DNA of 64,000 nt from Oscillospiraceae bacterium (lineage in GTDB: Bacteria > Bacillota > Clostridia > UBA1381): contig JAFLUB010000003.1 of assembly GCA_022509025.1 (NCBI GenBank), forward strand, positions 22,400 through 86,399, in the 5' to 3' direction. Shown here one piece after another: positions 49,571 to 56,526 of the stretch. The notes under the pieces were generated by a model that was not told the DNA's origin, searched no databases, and saw nothing but the letters and a program-made list of their open reading frames with translations. Position 1 is the stretch's first letter. Each line of letters opens with the position of its first letter. A program made the translations under genes and the position numbers.

Positions 49571-49738
49571 CCATAGCCTTTCTGCCCACTAATCTTGGTA
49601 TTTTTTAAATTTAACGTCCTTATTGTGAGCAGATAAGGCGTTAAATGGATATTATGCCCATGTGCCTGTTTTCGAAGCAACGCGAGAAAATACTCGCGCG
49701 GGCAATTAAATCCTATTAACGTGATTTATCACGTTAAC
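49571..49738 (-). promoter_or_regulatory. Structured leader element, copy 1 (before asd)
   Basis: In order on the minus strand: hairpin TTAACGTGAT/ATCACGTTAA; a TGCCC...GGGCA helix enclosing CGCGAG/CTCGCG; hairpin TTAACGCCTTAT/ATAAGGACGTTAA (49644-49611) with loop TGCTCAC; then GTGGGCAGAAAGGCTATGG (49589-49571). GCCTTATCTGCTCAC can instead pair with GTGGGCAGAAAGGC, burying AAAGG. It is about 77% identical by eye to copy 2 at 51634-51786, with stem changes that keep pairing. Confidence 0.65.
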
Positions 49739-49755
49739 TCTCCTTACTTTGTAAT

Positions 49756-49790
49756 TTAAAAAGCAGTAGTAAGAAACCACTGCCGTTTTT
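49756..49790 (-). terminator. Lysine riboswitch terminator
   Basis: GGCAGTGGT and ACTACTGC pair around TTCTT, followed on the minus strand by five T residues. It lies between the riboswitch and the second leader element. Confidence 0.85.
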
Positions 49791-49799
49791 GTTTAACAA

Positions 49800-49978
49800 A
49801 TCAGCGATAGCTCCCCACCTTAACGGTGACAGTCATACCGCTGTTAACGGCATGCCCAGCAAAAATATGTGCAGTCATATTCAAGCTTCGGCGTTCTATC
49901 CTTTCCCCGCGCATCCAAGACCTCTGCATGCCTCCGTACGGTTACTCTTATATAAACGCACCTCTACCTTGCTTTTCC
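49800..49978 (-). promoter_or_regulatory. Lysine riboswitch (L box)
   Basis: The minus strand carries the conserved lysine-aptamer words in order: GTAGAGGTGCG, AAGAGTAACC, GGAGGCATGC, GGGGAAAGGATAGAACGCCG with AAGCTTGA, TTTGCTGGGCATGCCG, ATGACTGTCACCG and GGGGAGCTATCGCTG. Closing P1 pairs the ends. The terminator after it fits transcriptional shut-off when lysine is high, controlling asd-dapA-dapB. Confidence 0.93.
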
Positions 49979-49991
49979 TTATATATAGATT

Positions 49992-50020
49992 ATATTATCA
50001 CTATTAACAGTATGTGTCAA
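49992..50020 (-). promoter_or_regulatory. Promoter of the asd-dapA-dapB operon
   Basis: On the minus strand, TTGACA (50020-50015), a 17-bp spacer and TAATAT (49997-49992); TATAAT three bases further on is an alternative -10. The start falls just before the lysine riboswitch. Confidence 0.8.
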
Positions 50021-50063
50021 TAGAAAAATATTACTTTTTTATTACAGCTTCCCAAATCATTTG

Positions 50064-50873
50064 TTACTTAAAACTTGCAAATTCCTGAGCCCAGTAAATA
50101 CCGTACTTACCTCCCTTTACAACACTCACGCCAAGATATTTAAAGTCAGAATTAAGAATGTTTTTTTTATGTTCGGGACTTTGCATCCATGCTTCTACCG
50201 CCGCTTCCGGTGAATATTGTCCCGCGGCTATATTTTCGCCTGCTGACCAATACGATATTCCCATTCTTTTCATTCTGTCAAACGGCGTTTCACCATCAGG
50301 ATTTTCATGCGCGAAAAATCCGCGGTTTATCATATCCATACAGTGAGTTTCTGCAAGAGCGGCAAGCGAATCGTCCCATTTAAGCGGCTTAAGACCATTT
50401 CTGACACGCACGTTATTTGTCAGAACCAACACCTTTTTCGCCCAGGTTTCAAAATCGCTTTCCTGTGATGTTATAGTAACTGTCCTTGTGTCACCGTCCC
50501 AGTCCACCTGTGCCGACGCTGCCTCAGCAACCGCTCTTAACGGCACAAGAGTAAAATCATTATATATAATAGCAGGTGTCGTAAGCTCCACTGCTCTGTC
50601 GTTCACATACATTACAGGACCATCTATAAATAAAGTTATCGCCGTTCCTTCCTTTTGCGCCGTAACGCGCCGCTCGTCGCCAAACCATTGAACTGTCATA
50701 TCAAGCTTTTCAAATATCGCGCGAAAAGGCACAAGAGTGGAATCGTTTTGTATTATAGGAGGCTGATCAAAAAACAGATTTTCTCCGTTCATATAAACGG
50801 ATATATCATTCTCAGCATATACTGCTGTAACAGTAAAAAAAATAAGGAAAATTACAGCAAATATCTTTTTCAT
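50064..50873 (-). CDS. Secreted CAP/SCP-domain protein with stalk-type N-terminal domain
   Basis: A 269-residue exported protein. I start at ATG 50873 (MKKIFAVIFLIFFTVTAVYA signal) with AGGGGGTG six bases upstream. Residues 25-135 form a copper-amine-oxidase-N-like domain (VYMNGENLFF...STLVPFRAIFEKL and a second FTLVPLRAVAEA half), common in Clostridia wall proteins. Residues 145-269 form a CAP domain: LTNNVRVRNGLKPLKWDDSLA, THCMDM, GFFAHENPDG, AGENIAAGQYSPE, WMQSPEHKKNILN. Bacillus homologues (YkwD type) are found in the spore coat or wall. Monocistronic; promoter not resolved. Confidence 0.88.
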   Translation of the reverse strand: MKKIFAVIFLIFFTVTAVYAENDISVYMNGENLFFDQPPIIQNDSTLVPFRAIFEKLDMTVQWFGDERRVTAQKEGTAITLFIDGPVMYVNDRAVELTTPAIIYNDFTLVPLRAVAEAASAQVDWDGDTRTVTITSQESDFETWAKKVLVLTNNVRVRNGLKPLKWDDSLAALAETHCMDMINRGFFAHENPDGETPFDRMKRMGISYWSAGENIAAGQYSPEAAVEAWMQSPEHKKNILNSDFKYLGVSVVKGGKYGIYWAQEFASFK

Positions 50874-50944
50874 GGATAACACCCCCTAAATAAAAGTATA
50901 CTATAATAACCACCTGAAAACAAGAGGAAATTGACTTTTTTCTC

Positions 50945-50973
50945 TTGACAAAAATTTATGTCTGTAATATAAT
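50945..50973 (+). promoter_or_regulatory. Promoter of tRNA-Thr
   Basis: TTGACA (50945-50950), a perfect 17-bp spacer and TATAAT (50968-50973): full consensus, as expected for a stable RNA gene. Confidence 0.9.
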
Positions 50974-51006
50974 ATTATAGTTGCAAACAATAGTCTGAAA
51001 CATTAT

Positions 51007-51082
51007 GCTGACGTAGCTCAGTAGGCAGAGCACTTCATTGGTAATGAAGAGGTCGGCGGTTCGACTCCGCTCGTTAGCTCCA
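51007..51082 (+). tRNA. tRNA-Thr (anticodon GGT)
   Basis: A 76-base cloverleaf: acceptor GCTGACG/CGTTAGC, D arm GCTCAGTAGGCAGAGC, anticodon stem CTTCA/TGAAG with loop TTGGTAA (anticodon GGT), T arm GGCGG/CCGCT-like with TTCGACT, discriminator T and encoded CCA (51080-51082). Single tRNA with its own promoter and terminator. Confidence 0.96.
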
Positions 51083-51106
51083 AAAATTGTCCCTGAATTT
51101 GGCTTT

Positions 51107-51130
51107 AAGCCCAGGTTTGGGGGCTTTTTT
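51107..51130 (+). terminator. Terminator of tRNA-Thr
   Basis: AAGCCC (51107-51112) and GGGCTT (51121-51126) form the stem, followed by a T-run. Confidence 0.85.
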
Positions 51131-51134
51131 GATA

Positions 51135-51629
51135 CTATTCATAAATTTCATCAGCTATATTATACACCTTTATTCCGACAGCTTTGGCATTTCTCAACGT
51201 CGCGCCTGTACCGCTGGATGAAAGAATGCAAAAAGCAATACAGAAAGACGAGTCCTCTGTCATTTTCTTATTTCTCAGCATCATACACTGATCTGTGTAT
51301 TTACCTTCTGTTACATAAACATAGTTGTCCGCGCTTGACATGATAAGTCTGTAACGGTATTTCTGGAGATCCGTCCAGAATTTTTCCTGTCCGTGACACG
51401 GAAGATAGAGATAGAGCTTTATATGCGGATACTTTTCACGTATTTTGATTACAGCCTCAGCGGCAAGGGTATCAAATCCCAGCGCGCCGCCCGCGATAAA
51501 ATTTTTTACATCATATCTGATTATCATATTTTCTATATGCTCGTACAATTTTGATTTAATAATATCCGTTTTATCTTTACTGATTCTTCTGTGTCCTGTA
51601 AAAAAACACGTTCTCGTTTTCTCCACCAA
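51135..51629 (-). CDS. SLOG-family protein (DUF1273/YpsA-like)
   Basis: A 164-residue Rossmann-like protein. Family marks are CFFTGHR at the N-terminus, the GGALGFDTLAAEAV nucleotide-type loop (residues 47-60) and QCMMLRNKKM near residue 115. SLOG proteins bind nucleotides or derivatives and occur in signalling and defence; YpsA itself affects growth and division in Bacillus. The start is TTG 51629 or GTG 51626, 9-12 bases after AAAGG of the leader element. The ATG inside that element is in another frame, so it cannot be the start. It has its own promoter with a palindrome over the -10. Confidence 0.8.
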   Translation of the reverse strand: MVEKTRTCFFTGHRRISKDKTDIIKSKLYEHIENMIIRYDVKNFIAGGALGFDTLAAEAVIKIREKYPHIKLYLYLPCHGQEKFWTDLQKYRYRLIMSSADNYVYVTEGKYTDQCMMLRNKKMTEDSSFCIAFCILSSSGTGATLRNAKAVGIKVYNIADEIYE

Positions 51630-51633
51630 ATTT

Positions 51634-51786
51634 CCATAGCCTTTCTGCCCACAAAAAATCTTAACGTCCTTATCGTGGGCAGATAAGGCGTTAAATGGAG
51701 ATTGTGCCCATGTGCGTTTTTCGAAGCTGTGCGAAAAAATATCTGCACGGGTAATTAAATCAGATAACGTGATTTTTTACGTTATC
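51634..51786 (-). promoter_or_regulatory. Structured leader element, copy 2 (before the SLOG gene)
   Basis: Same order as copy 1: GATAACGT...ACGTTATC hairpin; CCC...GGG helix enclosing GTGC/GCAC; GCTTCGAAAA; hairpin TTAACGCCTTATC/GATAAGGACGTTAA (51694-51661) with loop TGCCCAC; then GTGGGCAGAAAGGCTATGG (51652-51634). TCTGCCCAC pairs perfectly with GTGGGCAGA, and GCCTT with AAGGC, so the AAAGG site can be hidden. The element starts about seven bases after the predicted transcription start. Confidence 0.65.
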
Positions 51787-51788
51787 AC

Positions 51789-51826
51789 CTCGAAAGTATT
51801 ATATACTTTCGAGATGATTTTTTCAA
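51789..51826 (-). promoter_or_regulatory. Promoter of the SLOG gene with overlapping palindrome
   Basis: On the minus strand, TTGAAA (51826-51821), a 17-bp spacer and TATAAT (51803-51798). The -10 lies in the centre of a perfect 11-bp inverted repeat, CTCGAAAGTAT/ATACTTTCGAG (51789-51813). Read on the plus strand the palindrome with its T-run looks like a terminator, but no plus-strand gene needs one; it may serve as a terminator-like operator. Confidence 0.6.
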
Positions 51827-51836
51827 GATGAAAACA

Positions 51837-51998
51837 TTATTTCATGAAAAAGTAAACTGATGTTGATGCTGCAATAATTGCCATAACAAAAAGGGAAACC
51901 CCTCCCGTTTTATTTTTATCCTTAACAGTATAAATGCCAAAATTTACCAGTCTAATAACACATATTAATACCGCTGTTAAATAGATTATTCTTTCCAT
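51837..51998 (-). CDS. Small two-helix membrane protein of the ger operon (possible D subunit)
   Basis: A 53-residue ORF that starts at ATG 51998, overlapping the gerC stop by one base (TGATG). Two hydrophobic helices (about residues 4-23 and 35-51) are joined by a basic turn, VKDKNKTGG. Small two-helix 'D' proteins are known in or beside germinant receptor operons of some Bacillus species and modulate receptor output; assigning this protein to that group rests on size, topology and position only. It would be translated with gerC by coupling. Confidence 0.6.
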   Translation of the reverse strand: MERIIYLTAVLICVIRLVNFGIYTVKDKNKTGGVSLFVMAIIAASTSVYFFMK

Positions 51999-53509
51999 CA
52001 CTTTTCCTCTCTCATAACAAGTCCCGTTCTTCGTATCTTAAAATCCACATTTACATTAACGCTGTATTCTTTAAAATTTACACTTTCTTTAAATTCATTG
52101 TATTTATCATTTGTGAGAAATTTATATTTACATCTTTCTTTAAGTCTGAATATATCACTATCACATGTTTTTATAAAATCCGACATAAATTTTGCAAATC
52201 CCTCTGCGAGATACTTACTCGCGTTATCTTCGAAATTTGCTATATCGTTTTCAATATTATAGTCTGCCGGAAGAGATGACACGTCACCTTCTAAGAAAAG
52301 TTTCACATCTATACTTTTCTTTTTAATATCTATATCGTACTTCGGCGTTTTACCTTGAATTGTTTTTACCGTCACCGGCTCGTTTGGTGTTTGTTCACTA
52401 AAAACTGTAATATAGCTGTAATTATAATCGCCCATAAGCAATTTAAACATTTGCGATTCTATCGAACCTATTGTTCCTATCATCTTATCGCTATTAAATA
52501 TCGCGCTGCCCATAGACTCGCTTTTGTTTTTCAGCTCAATTGCGGCCTGCCCTCCGATATAATCTTTCATTTTATATTCAAAGCCCTGTTCATTCTCAGG
52601 TGCTTCCTTTTGTTTACTGTTTTCATCTGATGAACTTTCATCTGATGAACTATCAGACGAACCGCCGCTGCCTTTTTCTGAAACGCCGGCTCCTGACATA
52701 CCTCCCTCCTCGGACGCGCCGCCATTCGAACTTCCTTCACCTCCGGACGCGCCGCCTTCTGATGAGCTGTTTCCTCCTGACAATCCCCCGCTGCCGGATA
52801 TATCCCCCTCCTCAGATGATTCTCCGCCGCCGGGTGCGCCACCCTCTTGCGAGGAGCCTCCGCCGTTTCCTTCACCGGAGGATTTATTATCCGTGCCATT
52901 TCCTATTACTCCTGCAACAGGTAAAAGACTGTCGAAATTCTCAGTTTCAATTCCGAAAAAGAAATCCTTTGCCGAGCCTACCGGAATACCCATGAATGAA
53001 TTTTTATCATATATAAGCTGATAATACTTTGCCGGATTTACTTCCATAGCAGGCTTGACAGAATCCAGGTATTTATTGGCGCCGTCAAGAGAGACGGCAA
53101 GATAAATATCGGGACGCAAATCATCGCTTCTTATAAATGTTTCTGTTATATCTTGAAGTCCTTTTTGAGCCACTTCCCGGGAAACTACAATTATTCTTGT
53201 ATGAGATAAATAGAAAGTTTTACTAACAATCCTGTTTGCCAGTCCTATTGCCGCGTATATGTTCGGAGCCTGAACGCTTATATTTTCAATTATTGAACTT
53301 CCCGCCTTGCCTCCCTCTTCGCCGCCGCTTATCTCTGTCGGATTAGCGTACTGGATTGTTATTTCATAATCGTCATACTCATCCATCATGTCTATTCCAA
53401 TCGCGACTATATACGCTATTTCATTCGGTTCTTTTCCTACGCAGCCGGTAAGGCAAAAAGACAGTATAACTATTATCGCTATCACAACTAACGCTTTAAA
53501 TTTCTTCAT
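51998..53509 (-). CDS. gerC: Germinant receptor C subunit, Ger(x)C lipoprotein, with a long Gly/Ser/Glu insert
   Basis: A 503-residue lipoprotein of the spore inner membrane. I start at ATG 53509 (MKKFKALVV) with GAAAGGGTGAT just upstream. The signal ends in a lipobox (CLTGC). Family text: IAYIVAIGIDMM, VSKTFYLSHTRIIVVS, a middle 'FNSDKMIGTIGSIESQMFKLLMGD' and C-terminal domain. Unlike typical 370-400 residue family members, it has about 100 residues of Gly, Ser and Glu (about residues 208-310, for example GGGSSQEGGAPGGGESSEEG) between domains 1 and 2. It overlaps the gerB 3' end by 14 bases. Confidence 0.9.
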   Translation of the reverse strand: MKKFKALVVIAIIVILSFCLTGCVGKEPNEIAYIVAIGIDMMDEYDDYEITIQYANPTEISGGEEGGKAGSSIIENISVQAPNIYAAIGLANRIVSKTFYLSHTRIIVVSREVAQKGLQDITETFIRSDDLRPDIYLAVSLDGANKYLDSVKPAMEVNPAKYYQLIYDKNSFMGIPVGSAKDFFFGIETENFDSLLPVAGVIGNGTDNKSSGEGNGGGSSQEGGAPGGGESSEEGDISGSGGLSGGNSSSEGGASGGEGSSNGGASEEGGMSGAGVSEKGSGGSSDSSSDESSSDENSKQKEAPENEQGFEYKMKDYIGGQAAIELKNKSESMGSAIFNSDKMIGTIGSIESQMFKLLMGDYNYSYITVFSEQTPNEPVTVKTIQGKTPKYDIDIKKKSIDVKLFLEGDVSSLPADYNIENDIANFEDNASKYLAEGFAKFMSDFIKTCDSDIFRLKERCKYKFLTNDKYNEFKESVNFKEYSVNVNVDFKIRRTGLVMREEK

Positions 53510-54587
53510 TTTTATCACCCTTTCTCATTTGTTCGCCATAATATTTTCTTGATACTATACCGAAAATCACCGGCAATAAAAATGCTGTCGGATAAACAAT
53601 CATGCTTTTAATTTCCTCCGTGCTGATTAAGTCAAGCATTGAAGACGGTATCATTGCTACCACGCTGCTTATCAGAACTATAGGAAAAATAAGCGGCTTG
53701 TAAAATTTCAGATTAAAAGTTATCTGCCAGACATAGCACATGGCATAAACATAAACAGAGGAATATAACAGTATCAATATTGACCATGCAAACTGAAACA
53801 AAGCTTCAAATCTGCTGAAAAAGCTGCTCAGGTGAATTATCCTTGCGAGCTGATATACAGGAATTATAAATTCCTTTGATGAGGGATAAGGATAGACCAG
53901 ACAGTACCCTGATAAAATAATTACCGCTATAATCGCGCTTATAGCTAAAGCTTTTATACCGCTTTGCTTTGCCTCACCCGCGTTTTCATAATAAGGCAGA
54001 AATATATTCAAAAAAATTATATCTGAAAAAAGAGAAAGAGTATTAAAGCCTTTTCCCAAAATAGCTTTATATCCCTGACCCATTAACGGCATTATATTAC
54101 AAAGCCTGTAGTACGGTATCAATAAAAGCATAAAAGCTATAAACACCGCTCCCGCTACCGGCATAAAAAGATAATTTATTTTTGCTATAGATTGAATACC
54201 TATATACGCTCCTATTGCTATTGCAATGACGAAAGCGATTACAATAACTTCAATTTTAAAATCCTGAAGTAACACAGATTTGACAGATTCAGGAAAAATT
54301 CTTACGATTGACGAAAAGTTGATTAATAAAATCACAAAAACAATCATACCAACAAGGATTTTCAAACCTTTTCCTCCGCGCATTCCGGCAAGCTCTATAA
54401 CATTTTTCCTGCCGCGGTACAGCTTTACCGTTAAAAAAAATATTAAAAACACAACAGCCGTATTGTAGATCGCCTGTATCCAAGCCGCGTTTCCTGCATT
54501 AATTATAAAAATTCTCGGAAATGTCAATAGCATTTTTACAGATATCAGATTTATGAGAAGCGCTGTCATTTCTTTTCTTTGAAGCAT
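53496..54587 (-). CDS. gerB: Germinant receptor B subunit (spore permease, APC family)
   Basis: A 363-residue integral membrane protein with about ten helices, of the GerAB/Spore_permease family, which binds germinant such as amino acids. It starts 'QRKEMTALLINLISVKMLLTFPR', the usual family opening around helix 1. Middle helices and the short 'KSMIVYPTAFLLP' C-terminal end fit. AAAGGAGATAAAT precedes ATG. Operon order gerA-gerB-gerC. The 37-base gap from gerA holds a perfect parS site. Confidence 0.9.
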   Translation of the reverse strand: MLQRKEMTALLINLISVKMLLTFPRIFIINAGNAAWIQAIYNTAVVFLIFFLTVKLYRGRKNVIELAGMRGGKGLKILVGMIVFVILLINFSSIVRIFPESVKSVLLQDFKIEVIVIAFVIAIAIGAYIGIQSIAKINYLFMPVAGAVFIAFMLLLIPYYRLCNIMPLMGQGYKAILGKGFNTLSLFSDIIFLNIFLPYYENAGEAKQSGIKALAISAIIAVIILSGYCLVYPYPSSKEFIIPVYQLARIIHLSSFFSRFEALFQFAWSILILLYSSVYVYAMCYVWQITFNLKFYKPLIFPIVLISSVVAMIPSSMLDLISTEEIKSMIVYPTAFLLPVIFGIVSRKYYGEQMRKGDKNEEI

Positions 54588-54605
54588 ATTTATCTCCTTT
54601 TAAAA

Positions 54606-54621
54606 TGTTTCACGTGAAACA
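54606..54621. promoter_or_regulatory. parS: parS site inside the ger operon
   Basis: TGTTTCACGTGAAACA, a perfect 16-bp palindrome matching the ParB/Spo0J centromere consensus. It fills the gerA-gerB spacer, 1.9 kb from parA. Confidence 0.93.
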
Positions 54622-54624
54622 TTA

Positions 54625-56262
54625 TTATTGTCTTTTTGTTTTCCATTTACGGCTTATCTTAGGTTCTTCCTCCGTATTTTTCGGGTCAAGAAAATCAGGT
54701 CTGTTTTCTCTTTTCCACACCGGATTTACAAAAATCGCATTTGCCATACTGTTATTCTTCAGTTTAAATACAGGTTCAAGGAATGAAACACCAAAGCTTT
54801 TCTGAGACGCGAGAGACAGACCGTATATAAAAAGACCTATCGCAATTCCGTAAAAACCCATAGTTGAACCCAGGATAACAAAAATAAGTCTCAAAACTCT
54901 TAAACTCCAGCTTAGTGAATAATCAGCCGTAGCAAAAGAGCCTATACCTGTTATAGCAATTATAATTATCATAATCGGACTTACTATCTTCGCGCTCACG
55001 GCAGCCTGTCCGAGAATAAGACCGCCGACAATACCGAGTGTTGAGCCTATTGGTCCCGGCATCCTGAGTCCCGCCTCGCGTATCATTTCAAATGATAAAT
55101 CCATCAAAAGAAGCTCCAGAATGCTCGGAAACGGAACATTTTCCCGTGAAGCGCTGATTGAATAAAGCAGATATGTCGGAATTATTTCCTGATGGAATAG
55201 TGTAATCGCAAGATATAGTCCCGGAAGAAGAACCGAAAATAACACTGCTATCATTCTTATTATACGCACCATATTTGCATACGGCACTCTTATATAATCA
55301 TCTGAAACAGCATGTGTCAGTTCGAAAATATTTGTTGGCATAACAAGAACCTGAGGGTTTCCGTTTAATATAAACGCTACTCTTCCTTCGGTTAAAGCGC
55401 GCGCGACTCTGTCAGGTCGTTCCGTTTCCATAAAATGAGTCATTGTAGAGAAAGTATTTTCCTCCATCATCATGGCTATTTCCTCAATAGATATAACATA
55501 ATCCATAGTTATTCCATTAAGTCTTCTCCTGACCTCGTCCACAAGTCCGGGATTGGCGATATCGGAAATATACAGCATTACTCCGCGTGTTTTACTGATT
55601 TTACCTACTTTAATTCCCTCCGCTATAAGCTTTTCGCTTTTTATAATCTTGCGGACAAGAGCTGTATTATTACGAAGCATTTCGGAAAACGCTTCCTGAG
55701 GACCATAGATTGACTGTTCGTTCTCAGGCTTGTCTATACCCCTGTGTCCCCAATCACGCACGTCAAGAATAAACGCTTTTGAAAATCCGTCAACAAAAAC
55801 AGCGCAGGAACCGAAATTTATTTCTTCAAATACGGTATCCATACTGTTTGTTGAAAACGCCTGAGAATGAGCTATAAATTTTTCAATTATTTCATCTTCA
55901 TATTTATATATCTGATTATCCGAAAAAAACGGAATTTCAAGCATTGTCTTTATTACCGCTAAATCCACAAGCTCGCTTGAAACCATTCCGTCAATAAGAA
56001 CAATAAACGCTTTGCGTCCTTGCTTCATTTTTATCTCGCGTATAACAATGTCATTGTTTATAGGGTAGGTAAACCTCTTCCTGACATATGAAAGATTTTG
56101 CTCTATATTATCAGAAACAGTATCAGTTGCTGTTGATTCTTCTTTTTCATCACGAACATCGTATTCAGCATTTTTTTTCTTTAAGCTTAAATTAAATATG
56201 TCATCCTGCGCCGCGGGTGTAAACAGAAGGTAATCCTTAATTGAATTTATAATACCTTTCAT
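54625..56262 (-). CDS. gerA: Germinant receptor A subunit
   Basis: A 545-residue GerA-family protein of the spore inner membrane, whose complexes are thought to form the germinant-gated channel. A soluble N-terminal region (about 1-290) holds DIVIREIKMKQGRKAFIVLIDGM and RDWGHRGIDKPENEQSIYGPQEAF. EGRVAFILNGNPQVLVMPT precedes the membrane part (about 300-510) with FPSILELLLMDLSFEMIREAGLRMPGPIGSTLGIVGGLILGQAAV. GGGAGGATGG precedes ATG. A weak sigma-G-like GCATA/AATAATA pair lies upstream. First gene of gerA-gerB-gerC-small protein. Confidence 0.93.
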   Translation of the reverse strand: MKGIINSIKDYLLFTPAAQDDIFNLSLKKKNAEYDVRDEKEESTATDTVSDNIEQNLSYVRKRFTYPINNDIVIREIKMKQGRKAFIVLIDGMVSSELVDLAVIKTMLEIPFFSDNQIYKYEDEIIEKFIAHSQAFSTNSMDTVFEEINFGSCAVFVDGFSKAFILDVRDWGHRGIDKPENEQSIYGPQEAFSEMLRNNTALVRKIIKSEKLIAEGIKVGKISKTRGVMLYISDIANPGLVDEVRRRLNGITMDYVISIEEIAMMMEENTFSTMTHFMETERPDRVARALTEGRVAFILNGNPQVLVMPTNIFELTHAVSDDYIRVPYANMVRIIRMIAVLFSVLLPGLYLAITLFHQEIIPTYLLYSISASRENVPFPSILELLLMDLSFEMIREAGLRMPGPIGSTLGIVGGLILGQAAVSAKIVSPIMIIIIAITGIGSFATADYSLSWSLRVLRLIFVILGSTMGFYGIAIGLFIYGLSLASQKSFGVSFLEPVFKLKNNSMANAIFVNPVWKRENRPDFLDPKNTEEEPKISRKWKTKRQ

Positions 56263-56359
56263 TATAAAACCATCCTCCCGTTGATATTATTGGAATATAT
56301 ATATTATTTTAATTAATGTGATAATTATGCATTAACGGTAAAATTTTAATTTAATGCAA

Positions 56360-56375
56360 TGTTTCACGTGAAACA
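56360..56375. promoter_or_regulatory. parS: parS site upstream of parA
   Basis: TGTTTCACGTGAAACA, a perfect ParB-binding palindrome in the gerA-parA divergent spacer. Confidence 0.94.
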
Positions 56376-56400
56376 TTACATTAATATTAAATTTTCATAA

Positions 56401-56416
56401 TGTTTCACATGAAACA
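56401..56416. promoter_or_regulatory. parS: Near-perfect parS site at the parA promoter
   Basis: TGTTTCACATGAAACA, one base off the palindrome (CA for CG at the centre), 41 bp from the perfect site and directly abutting the parA -35. ParB bound here could control parA. Confidence 0.75.
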
Positions 56417-56444
56417 TTTACAAATGAAACTTTTATGGTATAAT
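56417..56444 (+). promoter_or_regulatory. Promoter of parA-parB
   Basis: TTTACA (56417-56422), a 16-bp spacer and TATAAT (56439-56444). Transcription would start near 56451, at the base of the bulged hairpin. Confidence 0.7.
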
Positions 56445-56451
56445 GTTATTA

Positions 56452-56499
56452 GGGTGTAATCAAAATCGAAGATTTTGACACCCTTAATAACATTTGAAC
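56452..56499 (+). other. Bulged hairpin plus conserved tail at the parA transcript start
   Basis: GGGTGT, bulge AAT, CAAAATC, loop GAA, GATTTTG, ACACCC (56452-56483), then AACATTTGAAC (56489-56499). The same design with compensated base changes begins the rnpB upstream transcript at 62391-62437. Confidence 0.6.
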
Positions 56500-56526
56500 A
56501 TTAATAATTTAAAATCGGAGAAAACA

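Noticed and set aside
51784..51826. Plus-strand intrinsic terminator
   Set aside because: The hairpin and T-run are real, but no plus-strand transcript needs to end there; the stem is better explained as a palindrome over a minus-strand promoter. I cannot exclude a small plus-strand RNA.
56263..56340. Sigma-G promoter for the ger operon
   Set aside because: A GCATA/AATAATA pair exists on the minus strand but the sequence is so AT-rich that the match is weak; mentioned only in the gerA entry.
56452..56483. K-turn or T-box leader before parA
   Set aside because: The three-base bulge is not followed by tandem G-A pairs, and there is no T-box word; it is listed as an unknown hairpin instead.
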